From: Actinidia chinensis
Lineage: Eukaryota > Streptophyta > Magnoliopsida > Ericales > Actinidiaceae
Length of the DNA: 27,500 nt
Assembly (NCBI GenBank): GCA_009663005.1
Contig: VIGQ01001195.1
Span: forward strand, 1-27,500
Reading direction: 5' to 3'
Shown here piece by piece: positions 11,084 through 20,774 of this stretch (position 1 is its first letter; every line of letters begins with the position of its first letter). Made by a program: the position numbers and the translations under genes. The notes under the pieces were generated by a model, which worked only from the letters and a program-made list of their open reading frames with translations, was not told the DNA's origin and ran no database searches.

Positions 11084-11101
11084 CACTACAACTCTGTAGT
11101 G
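11084..11101. repeat. Perfect short hairpin CACTACA-actc-TGTAGTG
   Basis: Seven-base perfect arms with a four-base loop. The outer ends read CACTA...TAGTG, as in CACTA transposon termini set back to back, and a further TAGTGCC lies at 11072-11078. The unit is too short to be a transposon by itself. Confidence 0.5.
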
Positions 11102-11394
11102 CCCTTTCTATGGGCTCATCATTAGTCAATTTTTATAATTCAAAATCTATAATTTATAGAATCCGCTGAGCATAGACGATACGAAAAATCAAATCGACAG
11201 TATCAGTAGCTAGCACTTAGATAATAATATTAAGCCTTCTTGTGGTTGATCATAACAATAATTGGTAATAATAATTATAAGCATACAAATAAAACCAAGG
11301 TGATGTCTGGCATGTTCAATCCTTACATGCCATTCCCTTTCAATCCAATATAATTACTTAATTACTTAATCTTAATAAAAGTCTATCTACAATT

Positions 11395-11720
11395 AGTATA
11401 TATTTATATATAAACATTAAAAGAGACCATAGCAATATGGGCGGTTGCACTTGCACTCCGCCCCGCATTTGTCAAACCAAATCACACTTTTTCTAGGAAA
11501 ACATATCACAAAAACTAACAGCATTAGGGTGACGGAAAGGACATAGGTGTCAAATTAGGAGATTAAGGCTTATGGAATCGTAGTGGTCACGTGTTGTGCA
11601 TGAAAATGCCCACCTTACTTATCACACCGTCGAAGTTGGGGCGGGGACCTTTGGAGCAAAGGTCCGACGGTGGCCCTCGTTGATTGGGTGACCTCGTTCT
11701 GCCACGTGTATGCATCCCGA
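11395..11720. promoter_or_regulatory. Promoter-like segment with TATA run, two G-boxes and a nested palindrome
   Basis: The segment contains a TATATAAA-type run (about 11398-11413), G-boxes CACGTG at 11588-11593 and 11703-11708, and an RY-like TGCATG at about 11597-11602. It is locally GC-richer than its surroundings. G-boxes bind plant bZIP and bHLH factors, and ACGT plus RY combinations occur in ABA- or seed-responsive promoters. No gene is recognisable on either side in the window, so this is either a relict promoter, part of an unseen gene's upstream region, or chance. Confidence 0.25.
11625..11672. repeat. Nested perfect inverted repeats
   Basis: The outer arms CACCGTCG (11625-11632) and CGACGGTG (11665-11672) are exact reverse complements. 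Inside them GGACCTTTG (11645-11653) and CAAAGGTCC (11657-11665) are also exact reverse complements around a three-base GAG loop. Seventeen paired bases in 48 nt could form a cruciform or an RNA hairpin with one asymmetric 12-base bulge. Confidence 0.8.
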
Positions 11721-11901
11721 AAGTACATGTGTGCTTGTTAATTCTTGTATGGCTGTTATTTGAATAAAAACGGTAGTGAAAGAATGAAAAACAAAATAAA
11801 GAGGCGTTTCTTTGTTTTTTTTTTCTCGCAAAATCCTATAATTCAAACAACACTTGACCACACACTAATCCCAGTACGTGTTGCTTGTTATTTTCGATAT
11901 A

Positions 11902-11929
11902 ATATGCACAGCCCATTGGGTGTGCATAT
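11902..11929. repeat. Perfect 9-bp hairpin with inner CCC/GGG pairing
   Basis: ATATGCACA (11902-11910) and TGTGCATAT (11921-11929) are exact reverse complements. The 10-base loop can pair further as CCC with GGG, leaving one bulged G. It lies about 70 bases before the 5' LTR of element B. Confidence 0.8.
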
Positions 11930-12471
11930 CAAGAAGGTTTGGACCGCCTTCACCAAAAATAGTAATTCAATAACTTTGGGTCGAGCCACTCATATTTGAT
12001 TAGCAACATTCTCTTAGATAAAACTTTAATTAATTTTGATGATTTGATTAAATATATACATATTAATTATGTTTAAATATACTTTGAAAATTATTTTAAA
12101 GAGAGGAGTCAGTCAAGATGCATGGAAATACTTTGTCAATTTAAAACAATGTCTCGCAACTCGGTCAAATTTTAATTCCATAAGCTTTCACAAGTCAAAA
12201 CAATATTACAATGCTCATGAAACTTATAGAGAATTCAAACAAGTTACAATTTCAATTTGATATGATTGAATGATTGTTGTTGTATAGAAAGAATAGGAAA
12301 TGTCAAAACTGCAGCCAAATATCACACGTTAGAAAGTCGAAGTTGACCATCCTAAGTTTGAAGCTGACTCCTAAGTTGAAGTTGACATCCTAAGTTGGAC
12401 AGAAGGTTGGCTGAGTCCATGCGTTCAAGTTAGGAGGTCCTAGTTGACTCTAAGGTGGATAGAAAGTTGGT

Positions 12472-12760
12472 GACGACCTTAAAAAGATAGGACGTCTAAA
12501 TTTCAAAGATAGGACAACCTAAGTTTCAAAATTGGACGACCTAAGTTTCAAGAGCTAAAGCCTAAGTTTGACAGAAATGATTTGGGGACGACCTAAAAAG
12601 TTAGGACGTCTAAGTTTCAAAATAGGACGACCTAAGTTTCAATTAGAGACCTAAGTTTCAAGAGATGGAGACCTAACTTTGAACAGAAGGATTTGGGGAC
12701 GACCTAAGAAAGTTAGGACGTCAAAGTTCAAAATAGGACGACCTAAGTTGACGTCTAAAG
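12472..12760 (+). repeat. Tandem array of ~113-bp units in U3 of the element B 5' LTR
   Basis: Units begin at GACGACCT at 12472, 12587 and 12698, so spacing is about 115 and 111. Each unit contains GGACGTC, then GGACGACCTAAG, then 'ctaagtttcaa', and ends 'cagaaggattt'-like. A weaker earlier unit lies upstream (about 12350-12470). The third unit is partial. Confidence 0.8.
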
Positions 12761-12883
12761 TTCAGTTTAAATCCTACGCGTCAAATTGCAGATCCAACGT
12801 TGGTTTGAGTTCAAAAACGACGGGTGGTTAGTTGAGAGCCTTAATGCTTGTGCTGCATGCAACGGTTATAACTCATTTTGGGC

Positions 12884-12892
12884 TTATAAATG
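12884..12892 (+). promoter_or_regulatory. TATA-like box in the element B LTR
   Basis: TTATAAATG downstream of the tandem array, in the expected place for the U3/R boundary. In the 3' LTR the matching position (about 22358-22366) reads TTATTAATT, so the box is kept only in the 5' copy. Confidence 0.5.
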
Positions 12893-13485
12893 CAACCCCG
12901 TGGGGTTTTTTAAGAAGATATTGAGTGCCATAAATTCATATTACACTTGTGAAAAATACTTCAACTCTGATCATTCATTGTGAGCTGTTATTTGTTAAAA
13001 GATTCAAAAGCATCAAAAAGAGAAAAAATCACTCTAGAGAAGAGCTATCATTGTATTATTTTTCTTATAGAGTGGTTAGCATTGATTGCGACATATTTAT
13101 TTCATTCATTGAGAGGAGCTCACCTTGGGTGATATATGGTATTCCAAGAGAGGTTATCTTGAATACTAGAATTTTTCTAGTGTAGCATTCTAAGAAAGAG
13201 GATTTCTTGAAGATAGAAGTCATTCTAGTGGTGTTAAAGGTTTGATAAGCATCGAAAGCTTATTGTTGATAGTGATAACCCAAGGAGGACTGAAGAGGGA
13301 AGTAGGCAGGATTCGCCGAAACCACTAATAAATCGTTGCTCCTTCTGTCTCTCTATCTTATTATTGATTACTATATTTGAGTAGAAGTGCCATTTAGATT
13401 ATGGTCATCAAGAAAATTTTAATTGATCATAAGAGTAGCAAACTATTTCACCACCCTTCATAGTTGCTCTTTCGAACTCAACAAT

Positions 13486-13498
13486 TGGGTATCAGAGC
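13486..13498 (+). other. Primer binding site (tRNA-Met type)
   Basis: TGGGTATCAGAGC lies two bases after the LTR end. It differs from the standard plant Copia PBS TGGTATCAGAGC, complementary to the 3' end of initiator tRNA-Met, by one extra G. It primes minus-strand cDNA synthesis. Confidence 0.9.
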
Positions 13499-13544
13499 AG
13501 GACTTACATTTTTCGGATCTAAACGATCTAGGAGTAAAAGATCT

Positions 13545-15060
13545 ATGGCCAACTAATAGGAAAACATAGGCCGAGAAGGCCAATCCATAAATAGGACCTC
13601 CACTATTCTCCGGAGTAATTATAATTATGGGAAGGCTATTAATGAAAATTTACTTAGCCAAGATTATGCATGTTGAAACATTTATAAGAGAAAGGACCCT
13701 ATTATACACAAAGATAACTGAAAGGGGAGAGGTTGCTAAACCTTCAAAAGAATGGACCACCATAGATACAAAAGATGTACAAAATAATGCTAAAGCCATT
13801 ACACTCTAATTGTGCCTTAGACGAACGAATTTCAATAGAAGATCCGTTGTGTGAAACGGTAGAAAATTTAGGAATAAAGTAGAAGTTCACCCACTGAGGG
13901 GACAAGTCAAGTAAAAAAATCAAAAAATAAGTATGTTAGTTCATAATACGAATATTCAAAATGGAATCAAGTGAAACTATTTATGAAAGATTACTCGTTT
14001 TACCGATATTATTAATGGATTAAAATCTATCGGTAAGTTTAATACTAATTCGAAATGGTGAGAAAAATCCTAGTGTCTACCAAGAAGTGGGCGACCCAAA
14101 GTACGCTATTGAAGAAGCGAAAGATCTCACAAAAATGGGTCTTGATGAATTGCTTGGATATCTTATGACACCTGAAATCACCTTGAAGAGTAATGAGGAA
14201 AATGACGAAAGCAAAGAAAAAGAGGGAGGAAATTGTTTCAAAACGTTCAGCATTCACAAAACAATGATGAACTCAAATATGATGAGGAAGGAAAGGGGAT
14301 GAAGATATAGCTCGTTTACCCGAAGATTTAACAAGAGTTCAAGAGAGAGTCAATTTTCTAGAAGACAAGGACGAAGAAATTTCGACAAAAATGGAGGACA
14401 AAGAAGGATCCAATCATTTGCTTGAAGCAAAAAGCCCGGCGGCCACATGAAAATTGATCTTGCAAATCTCACAAGAAAAGCAAGACGAGATAAGAGAAAT
14501 ATAAATTGACAAATTCAAGAAAGTTTGGCGGTTGGGGAGTGAAAGTGACGTTGACACATCCGATGATGAGTCAAGTGATCAAAGAAGTGGCAAAAATTTG
14601 TGTCTTGTCGCTCAAGAGAAGGATGAAAATGAGGTGGTAAATCTCGAATCAATTCCTTAAATGACTTCAAGGGATTATAATGTTTAATGACAAATCTGAA
14701 ATCATAACAAAATTGCATGCTTAGAAAACAAATTGCCTCACTTTCTATTGAAAATCGAAACTTTGAACAGGCATGCTAATGAGTTGACAAGTAAAAATAT
14801 GAACTAATGATTACAATTTTAGATCTACAAAGGTCTTGAAAAATTTACAAAAGGTCAAAAGAATTTAGCTCTATTTCTTGGATCACAAAGAGTGTATATG
14901 ACCGTGCGGGAATGGATCCAATATTTAACTAAACCAAAAATTATATAAAAATATTTTTATAAAATCATCTCTCCTTCAACACAAAAAGTTTCATGCCACA
15001 TATTGCATACCGAAGGGGCACCAAAAACCACTACATGGTGAGAAATGTGTTAGGAAAGAA
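13545..15060 (+). pseudogene. gag: SIRE-type gag remnant (element B)
   Basis: Starts at ATGGCCAAC, about 47 bases after the PBS, as in relatives; a stop follows within a few codons. Recognisable pieces: a 'NYNYG' phrase near 13617-13631, 'GTSQVKKSK' near 13902-13928, 'SSETIYERF' near 13969-13995 in shifted frames, then the longest open stretch 14087-14302 with 'EEAKDLTKMGLDELLGYLM'. Next come a basic 'RRQGRRNFDKNGG' phrase, a CCHC zinc knuckle reduced to 'KKPGGHMKID' (about 14430-14458, first cysteines lost), the acidic 'SDVDTSDDESSDQRSGK' (about 14540-14590), a coiled-coil-like 'ACLENKL' region, and 'LGSQRV' (about 14879-14896). A second zinc-knuckle region is at about 14990-15030. The large size is typical of SIRE Gag. 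Confidence 0.88.
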
Positions 15061-15500
15061 TTTTTAAAAATAATGTGGGTACCTAAGAAGAAAAATGACT
15101 ACAACATTCAAGGACCCAAACAAGATTTGGGTACCAAAGGACCAATGGTGATTGTTAAGGTATGCTTAAAATGTAAATTCAAAGAAAAGGAAGGTGGTAC
15201 TTGGATAGCGGATGCAAGACATAGGACGGAGATAAATCATGTTCGCATCACTCAAACCAAGGATGGTGGATTCGGGACTTTCGGAGACAAATAGCAAAGG
15301 AAAAATCATCGGCTTGGTGGTATAAAACATGTGGGTAGGAACTTCCCCTATTATAGAAAAGTTTTATTGTTGATGGAATAAGCATAACCTACTTAGTATG
15401 AGTCAATTATGTGATAAAGGAAATAAAGTAATCTTTGACAAAAACATGTGCACTATAGAAAAAACATCAAAAATGATTAAAAATTTATAGTTATGGTCAA
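15061..15500 (+). pseudogene. pol: SIRE-type aspartic protease remnant (element B pol)
   Basis: Preceded by an 'MWVPKK' phrase (from 15073), usual just upstream of the SIRE protease. The catalytic L-D-S-G-C is intact in one frame, with the aspartate at 15204-15206, but the frame breaks within four codons. The continuation 'KDGGFGTFGDK' (about 15260-15292) is in another frame. Then come a 'KIIGLGGI' phrase, 'NKVIF/TFDKN' and 'CTIEKTSKM' (about 15415-15475). The active-site residues survive while the reading frame does not. Confidence 0.87.
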
Positions 15501-16730
15501 GAATTGAAATGTATATGTTTTAAAAATTGATGCGGGAGCCAACCAATGGAACTTGCTTATCGGCCATGAATGACAATGGTGGCTTGGCATAGAAGGCTGG
15601 TCATGCTTCATATGAATCTATTTTAAAACTTTGCTAAAAAAGAATTGGTAATTGGGTACCAAAGATTTCTTTTGAAAAAGATAGATGGTGTGAGCATGTC
15701 AACAAGGAAAACAACAAAAGTATCTTTGAAGTCAAAAAAATATTGTCTACATTCTAGGCCTCTACAACTTCTAACACATGGACTTAATTGGTCCTTCAAA
15801 AACGATGAGCCTTGGAGAAAATTATACATTTTGTGATGTAGTATGATTTCTCTCGATTTATATGGGTAAATTTTCTTAGCTTCATAAAAATGAAGCATTT
15901 TCCGCATTCACAAAAATTATGCTGAAGTCTTCAAAATGATTAAAGATCTCAAGATTTCAAAATTAGAAACCGATCATGGTAGAGAGACTTAAAAATGAGT
16001 TTTCCAAATTTTGTGATGATTTAGGAATTGGACATATTCTCGGCACCTAGGACCCCCAAACAAAATGGAGTTGTTGTGAAAGAAAAAAATAAGAACGTTG
16101 GAAGAAATGGCAAGAACAATGCTTTGCGAAAACTCTCTTCCAAATATTTGGGCCGAAGCGGTGAACACCGCTGTTTTATAAAATCAGCCATGATTAGGCC
16201 AAATCTTAAAAAAGATACCATATGAGCTTTGGAAAGGAAGAAAACCAAATATTGAATTGTTTCATGCTTTTAGATGCAAATGTTATGTTCTAAAACAATG
16301 GCAAGGAAACAACTAGAAAATTCGATTCAAATCGGAGGAAGCTATTTTCTTAGGTATCAATTACAAGCAAAGCTTTTCAGTTTTTAACAAAGAACCTTAG
16401 TAGTGAAGAATCTGTGCATGTTGTATTTGCTGATTAATCCGATCATCCATTCCATGACACACAACCCGCACCCCGCAGTCACAGAAAGGTAGGAATTGAA
16501 GAAACCAGGGAAAATCTTGAGATTCTCAACAAAGCCAAGAAACTCAAGGAGAAGTCGTTTGAAGATTCAAATTAATAGAGGTAGTGCCTACTCAAATTGG
16601 AAGTCAAATGACAACTCAAATTACAAGAAGGTGGAAGCTCATTCTCCCCAAAGAAGGAGATAAGTTCACAAACCATCACAAATCTCATATGGCGATTCCA
16701 TCAACGGGGTACTTACCTGAAACTCTCGTA
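15501..16730 (+). pseudogene. pol: SIRE-type integrase remnant (element B pol)
   Basis: A pre-integrase HHCC zinc region is seen at about 15575-15700, with the equivalents of 'WHRRLGHAS' and 'CEACQQGKQ' slipped by one-base indels. The core shows 'DLIGPSK' (first aspartate, about 15781-15801), 'SRFIWV' (about 15853-15870), a 'TDHGRE' phrase (second aspartate, about 15970-15987) and 'QNGVV' (about 16061-16075), after which a two-base insertion disrupts the glutamate motif. Next come 'YHIIN'-type, 'RPNLKK' and 'YELWKGRKPNI' phrases (about 16195-16255), and an acidic hinge. A MITE cuts in at 16731. Frames change repeatedly. Confidence 0.88.
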
Positions 16731-17184
16731 GGCCTGTTTGATAACCGAGGCATGGAGGGGGGGGGTGGATATATCAAGTGGGGCCCCTATCAGTGTTTGG
16801 TTGCGGCCGAGATGGCAGGACTAATAGTTCGTCTGGACTACGATCCCCCCCATTGGGGGTGTTGCTAATCCCATGGGGGTTGGGATTACCAAATCCCCCT
16901 ACTCCTAGGCCTCAAATTGATAATTTTACTATGATATTATATATTTATGTTAAAGAAAGGGTAAGTATGAAATTTTATGAAAAAATTACCTAATTTTGTG
17001 GACACTATTGACCACATTACCCTTGATATACTTAATTCCATTGTCTAATCCCGGCAAACCCCCCCCCACCCAAACACCCCAGTAAGACACCCTCATTACT
17101 AATCCCATCTCATTATCAATCCCAATCCTAATCCCACATCATTACTAATCCTACCAATTCTATCACAATTATCAAACGGAGGCC
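16731..17184. mobile_element. MITE (PIF/Harbinger- or Tourist-like) inserted in element B pol
   Basis: The left end GGCCTGTTTGATAA and the right end TTATCAAACGGAGGCC are inverted repeats with a two-base indel. A candidate 3-bp target-site duplication is GTA on the left and TTA on the right, which is imperfect. The interior has repeated 'ctaatccca' phrases on the right half and 'ggattag'-type complements on the left. G-tracts near the left end mirror C-tracts near the right end. It has no transposase. It separates the integrase hinge from the first RT residues, so it inserted after element B. Length is 454 bp. Confidence 0.75.
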
Positions 17185-18280
17185 TTAGAAAACCTAGTGA
17201 AAAACCTTGCATTTTTATCAAAATAGAACCTAAAAAATTATGAAGCGGAATTTGATGAAATTGGCTTCTGGCTAGCAAGAAGAACTAAATCCAATTTGAA
17301 AGAAGCAAGTTTGCGACGTCTAGTACCTAGGCAGCTACTCATCTAAACGCATAAATGGGTATTTAAAAAAACTTGATGAATCCGATCATGGTTAAAAATA
17401 AAGCTAGACTTGTTGCACAAGGATATAGTCAAAAAGAGGGAATAGATTTTGATGAATTATTTGCTCCCGTAGCTAGATTAGAAGTTATTCGTATGTTACT
17501 AGCCTTTGCATGCTATATGGACTTCAAATTATGCAAATGGATGTAAAAAGTGCCTTTTAAAATGGATTTATTACCGAGGAAGTTAATGTAGCACACCGCC
17601 CGGGTTTGAAAATCATGAATTTCCAAATAATGTATTAAAACTTTCAAAAAAGCACTATAGACTTAAGCAAGCTCCAAGAGCTGGTATGAAAGACTTAGAA
17701 AATTTTTAAAATGATAATAGTTTATAAGAGGAGGAAGAATAGATAAACCATTTATAAAAATTAAGAATAAAAGAATGCCTCATAGTGCAAATATATATGA
17801 TGATATTATTTTGGTGCTAAATGAGAAATGTACAAAGGAATTTGCTAAGAGTATGCAAGGAGACTCGAGATGAGCATGATGGGGGAGCTAAATTTCTTCC
17901 TTGAACTACAAAATTAAGCAACAAGTGAAGGGACATTTATAATCAAGTAAAATACACGAAGGAGTTCTAAAGCGATTTGGACATGATAGGAAGCAAAAAC
18001 GCTGGCACCCCTATGGGCACATCAATAAAGCTCGACAACGATGAAAATGGTAAAAGTTGATGAAAAGCTCATCGAGGTATGATGGATCCTTACTCTATTA
18101 ACGGCAAGTAGGCCGGATATTCATGTTTAGTGTATGCTTGTGCTAGATTTCAATCATGTTCCTAAGAAATCACCTCTAGTTGCCGTGAAACGCATTTTAG
18201 ATATCCATAAGAAAGCATGACTTAGGAATATTCTATTCCTAGGGGAGTTGTATTTGAATTAAATGGATTCTCCGATCACG
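17185..18280 (+). pseudogene. pol: SIRE-type reverse transcriptase remnant (element B pol)
   Basis: Directly after the MITE: 'LENLV', then 'WRLVPR' and 'KWVFKNKLDE' equivalents, then '[19 protein letters not shown]' (about 17401-17457), '[17 protein letters not shown]' (about 17460-17512), 'QMDVKSAF' (about 17534-17560), 'PPGFENHEFPNNVLKLSKK' (about 17597-17653) and 'LKQAP' (about 17663-17680). A 'DD' catalytic pair lies at 17799-17804 in a Y-x-D-D context. Later phrases 'EFAKSMQG', 'GELNFFL' and 'PDIMFSVC' equivalents continue to about 18145. Conserved residues are dense while frames switch often. Confidence 0.9.
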
Positions 18281-18724
18281 ATTAGGTTGGATGTAGGATA
18301 GATCGAAAGGCACAAGTGGACACTGCCAATTTCTAGGATCACTCCTAGTGTCATGTCTAGTAAGGAAACAAAAACTCCCATTGCTTTATCGTAAACCGCC
18401 GGGCCGAATATGTGGCCGCGGAAGTTGTTGTGCTCAATTACTATGGATAAACAACAAATGGAGGATTATGCTTATATTTTGATCATATTTCACATCAAAT
18501 GTGATAATACAAGTGCTATAAATTTTATCTAAGAATACCATACAACACTCAAGAAAAACACCATGGAAATTCGAAATCACTTTTTAGAGATCACATCCAA
18601 AAAGGGGTATGAACTTCATATATTCATACGACAAGCAATTGGCGGATAGGTTTACAAAATCCTCGATGAGAAAAGATTGCTATATTCGACGTGAACTTGG
18701 AATTGTATCAACCAATGTGATATT
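18281..18724 (+). pseudogene. pol: SIRE-type RNase H remnant and pol C-terminus (element B)
   Basis: RNase H motif residues appear as 'IALS' followed, after indels, by 'EYVAAE' (about 18377-18425), corresponding to the standard A-L-S-T-A-E-A-E-Y-V-A-A. The usual 'CDNTSAIN' phrase is present as 'CDNTSAI(N)' (about 18500-18520), then 'KNTIQHS' and 'KHMEIRNHF' equivalents (about 18535-18585). The last recognisable phrase, 'ELGI', is at about 18695-18706. It ends shortly before a stop-rich AT tract. Confidence 0.87.
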
Positions 18725-19330
18725 TTGGATTCTTAAATAAATTTAAAGTATGAAATGAGTCATATTTGAAGAAAGAATAGTCGGGATTGAAATGTATTTT
18801 CCTATGCTTTATCTACGACAAAAACAATTTACTTCTTGATTTGTTACATTGATTGATATGTGATAAATGAGATGATTAAAAGACGAGGTACTGAATTATG
18901 ATTTAGAACTCTGAAAATCAACCTATGTGCTTATGTGCGAAAAGCTAGGCGTATGTATGTCTAAGGAGAACAAATCAGTGGCAAACACTTGAATATTGGA
19001 TCTATATGCTTACAAAGAATAATCACTGCTCTAATATACTAAAATATCTATTTAATCAATTGAAATAGGCAAGAAAATGGAATAACAAAGCTAGAACAAT
19101 CCATCTTTATCTGTCAAAATATCTGCCAGTATCTAGGAAGTTAGGACGACCTAACTTTAGGTTAGGTCGACCTAAAGTCAGAGTTGGAGGACCATAATTT
19201 GATGATAGGAAGACCTAAAGTCAAACTTAGACGACTAAATTAAACTTAGGACGACCTAAAGTGAAACTTATGACGACCTAAGTTGTCGACTAAGTTGAAC
19301 GGGTACAGAGTTAAAATCACGATCTGTTCA
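18725..19330 (+). other. Non-coding interval of element B between pol and the additional ORF
   Basis: No coding motif is seen. The second part (about 19128-19290) contains repeated GGACGACCTAA and GGTCGACCTAAAGTC phrases, the same motif family as the LTR U3 array; that part is listed separately. Confidence 0.6.
19128..19290 (+). repeat. LTR-like GACGACCTAA motif cluster inside element B
   Basis: At least four phrases of the type GACGACCTAA or GGTCGACCTAAA occur here (near 19142, 19166, 19249, 19272), including a palindromic AGGTCGACCT at 19165-19174. The same core is tandemly repeated in both LTRs. This is an internal position, about 2.2 kb before the 3' LTR. Confidence 0.75.
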
Positions 19331-19479
19331 CTTTTCTCTCAATTCGTAGACTACCTTCTAACTCTTAATTCTCAATCAAAGTATCTCTTCTAATTTCCAA
19401 TCTCTGCAAACAAGAACCGCCATCATTCTTTCCTCCTTCAAAGCATTTTCTTAGTTTCTTCTCTCTCTCTCAAAACCCT
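19331..19479 (+). promoter_or_regulatory. CT-rich leader before the additional ORF
   Basis: 'ttctcctt', 'ctctctctctc' and 'caaaaccctag' phrases lead directly to the ORF start. Pyrimidine-rich leaders with CT repeats are typical of plant 5' untranslated regions. Together with the LTR-like motifs upstream, it suggests the ORF could be made from its own transcript; that is inference. Confidence 0.35.
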
Positions 19480-20774
19480 AGGCCCCAAAACGTCAAAATC
19501 TCAAAAAATCAATACTGGTGAATTACTTAAGCATCTGTCAAGATCCAAAAGGAGATAATTGGCACGAGCAATCCTCGGCAATTTGCATTTACGAAGGAAG
19601 TTCTTCAAAATGAAAGGATTCAAGACATATGGCCAGATTTCCAGAATAGAAACATCATCACTAGAAGAAACAGGAAGATGGTTTCAAACCAAAATATAGA
19701 CAAAAAGATGATGGAACCAGTTCGTGCACGGGGATGGAGCGCACTGATTCCTCTTCCAATTAGCTTATACTCTGAATTGGTGGATATTTCTATTGCAATC
19801 TAGCAGTAGGAAATTTAGATTAAACATGAATTTACAATTAGTTCATATGTCGAGGCAAGCATATCGAGTTGAATCCAACAATTCTGTCTCAAATTAGTGG
19901 TGTCCAAATGAAGGAGAATTGATTTTCTTAGAATTAACCAGTCAACTAAGAATCATGTGAAAGAGGCTGAAATGAATAAAACCGTTTCAATAGTGGAACG
20001 GTAGGAGTAGTCACCATAAGGATTGAAGAAAGAGTATAGGTTATTCCACAAGTCAGGCCTATAATGTAGTCCTCAACATGGACACTATAATCAAGTGTAT
20101 CCCATGATAATTTTATCATTTATAGGAGCGCTACAAACGACTCTTCAATGAATACATAATTCTCCGAGAGATGGCGTATATCGTAATATCAGAAGTATTC
20201 CCTGCCCTTAGGTGCTCTTCGAACCAAAGTGTTGAACACTTTGGGGTTAGCGTTAGGAACAATATGACCAAACATGATGGAGGGGTTCTCAAAACTACAC
20301 ATTGTCGAGAATTTCATTGATTCAACGGACAAGGAGGGATGATATCGAAATTCCATATCAAATTCTTGGGTGATATAAACATGGATGAGTCTCATCATGA
20401 CGACATCCTCATAGTCCTCAGCCAAAAGAGGGCAAAACCTCCAAGAAGGCCCTCCTGATTGGTGTATTGTTACTTTGGTCCAAAATGCGCACCACAAGGG
20501 AGAGGATCGAGCAAACCACAAAAGGAAATTATGACTACATGAAGCAAGGATGGATCGCATCGAGCAAAGGAAAAATATGACGACAAAGCTTCACGAGTTG
20601 ATGGCACGTACATCGATCGTTTGGGAGAAAACTATGAATAGTGTATACTCGGCAACGGACTTTCACCAACGATGCCTTGATCAAATAAAAGCTGTTCAAA
20701 CACTAGTGGAAGCAGAATACCAACTTTCAGTTGATCCTCCTCCTTTTTCTCCTATCCAAGCCCTGAGAATCTGA
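19480..20774 (+). pseudogene. Additional sense ORF of element B, resembling the 'putative plant transposon protein' type
   Basis: The likely original start is at about 19480, where 'A-GG CCC CAA AAC GTC' looks like ATG-GCC-CCA-AAA-CGT with the T lost (M-A-P-K-R). The next phrases are 'FAFTKEVLQNERIQDIW' and 'VRARGWSALIPLPISLYSEL' (about 19720-19780) followed by 'FRLNMN'. A tryptophan, an L-P-x-x-x-Y, then a V-x-E-F-Y-like stretch is the layout of the plant retroelement domain often annotated as putative plant transposon protein (Transposase_32-like). The C-terminal 20550-20774 piece is open for 74 codons, charged and helical in look, ending with a PPPFSP phrase. Its function is unknown. I did not find an envelope-like signal peptide or membrane segment. 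Frameshifted in several places. The family assignment is from memory of the pattern and is tentative. Confidence 0.55.

Larger units (their letters stand above)
9836..11394. other. Unassigned AT-rich intergenic sequence
   Basis: About 1.5 kb without a supportable gene. The 63-codon minus-strand frame at 10769-10960 lies in very AT-rich DNA and has no domain. The stretch contains a TA microsatellite and a short perfect hairpin, listed separately. Confidence 0.5.
11997..13483 (+). repeat. 5' LTR of element B
   Basis: Matches 21498-22937 over its whole length with many short indels. Shared phrases include 'gatgattt', 'caatgtctcgcaactcg', 'atcctacgcgtcaaattgca' and 'ggttataactcattttggg'. Begins TGAT and ends at AACA directly before the PBS. 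U3 carries an array of repeats of about 113 bp. A TATA-like box lies at 12884-12892. Open frames inside it (12069-12260, 12786-12983, 12949-13185) are incidental. Confidence 0.9.

Noticed and set aside
12472..12760. CRISPR-like regular repeats
   Set aside because: Units are contiguous tandem repeats inside an LTR, not short identical repeats with unique spacers, and the sequence is from a plant.
20189..20560. 123-codon minus-strand open frame
   Set aside because: It lies antisense to the additional ORF of element B, and the sense strand carries the family-like reading, so this is a shadow.
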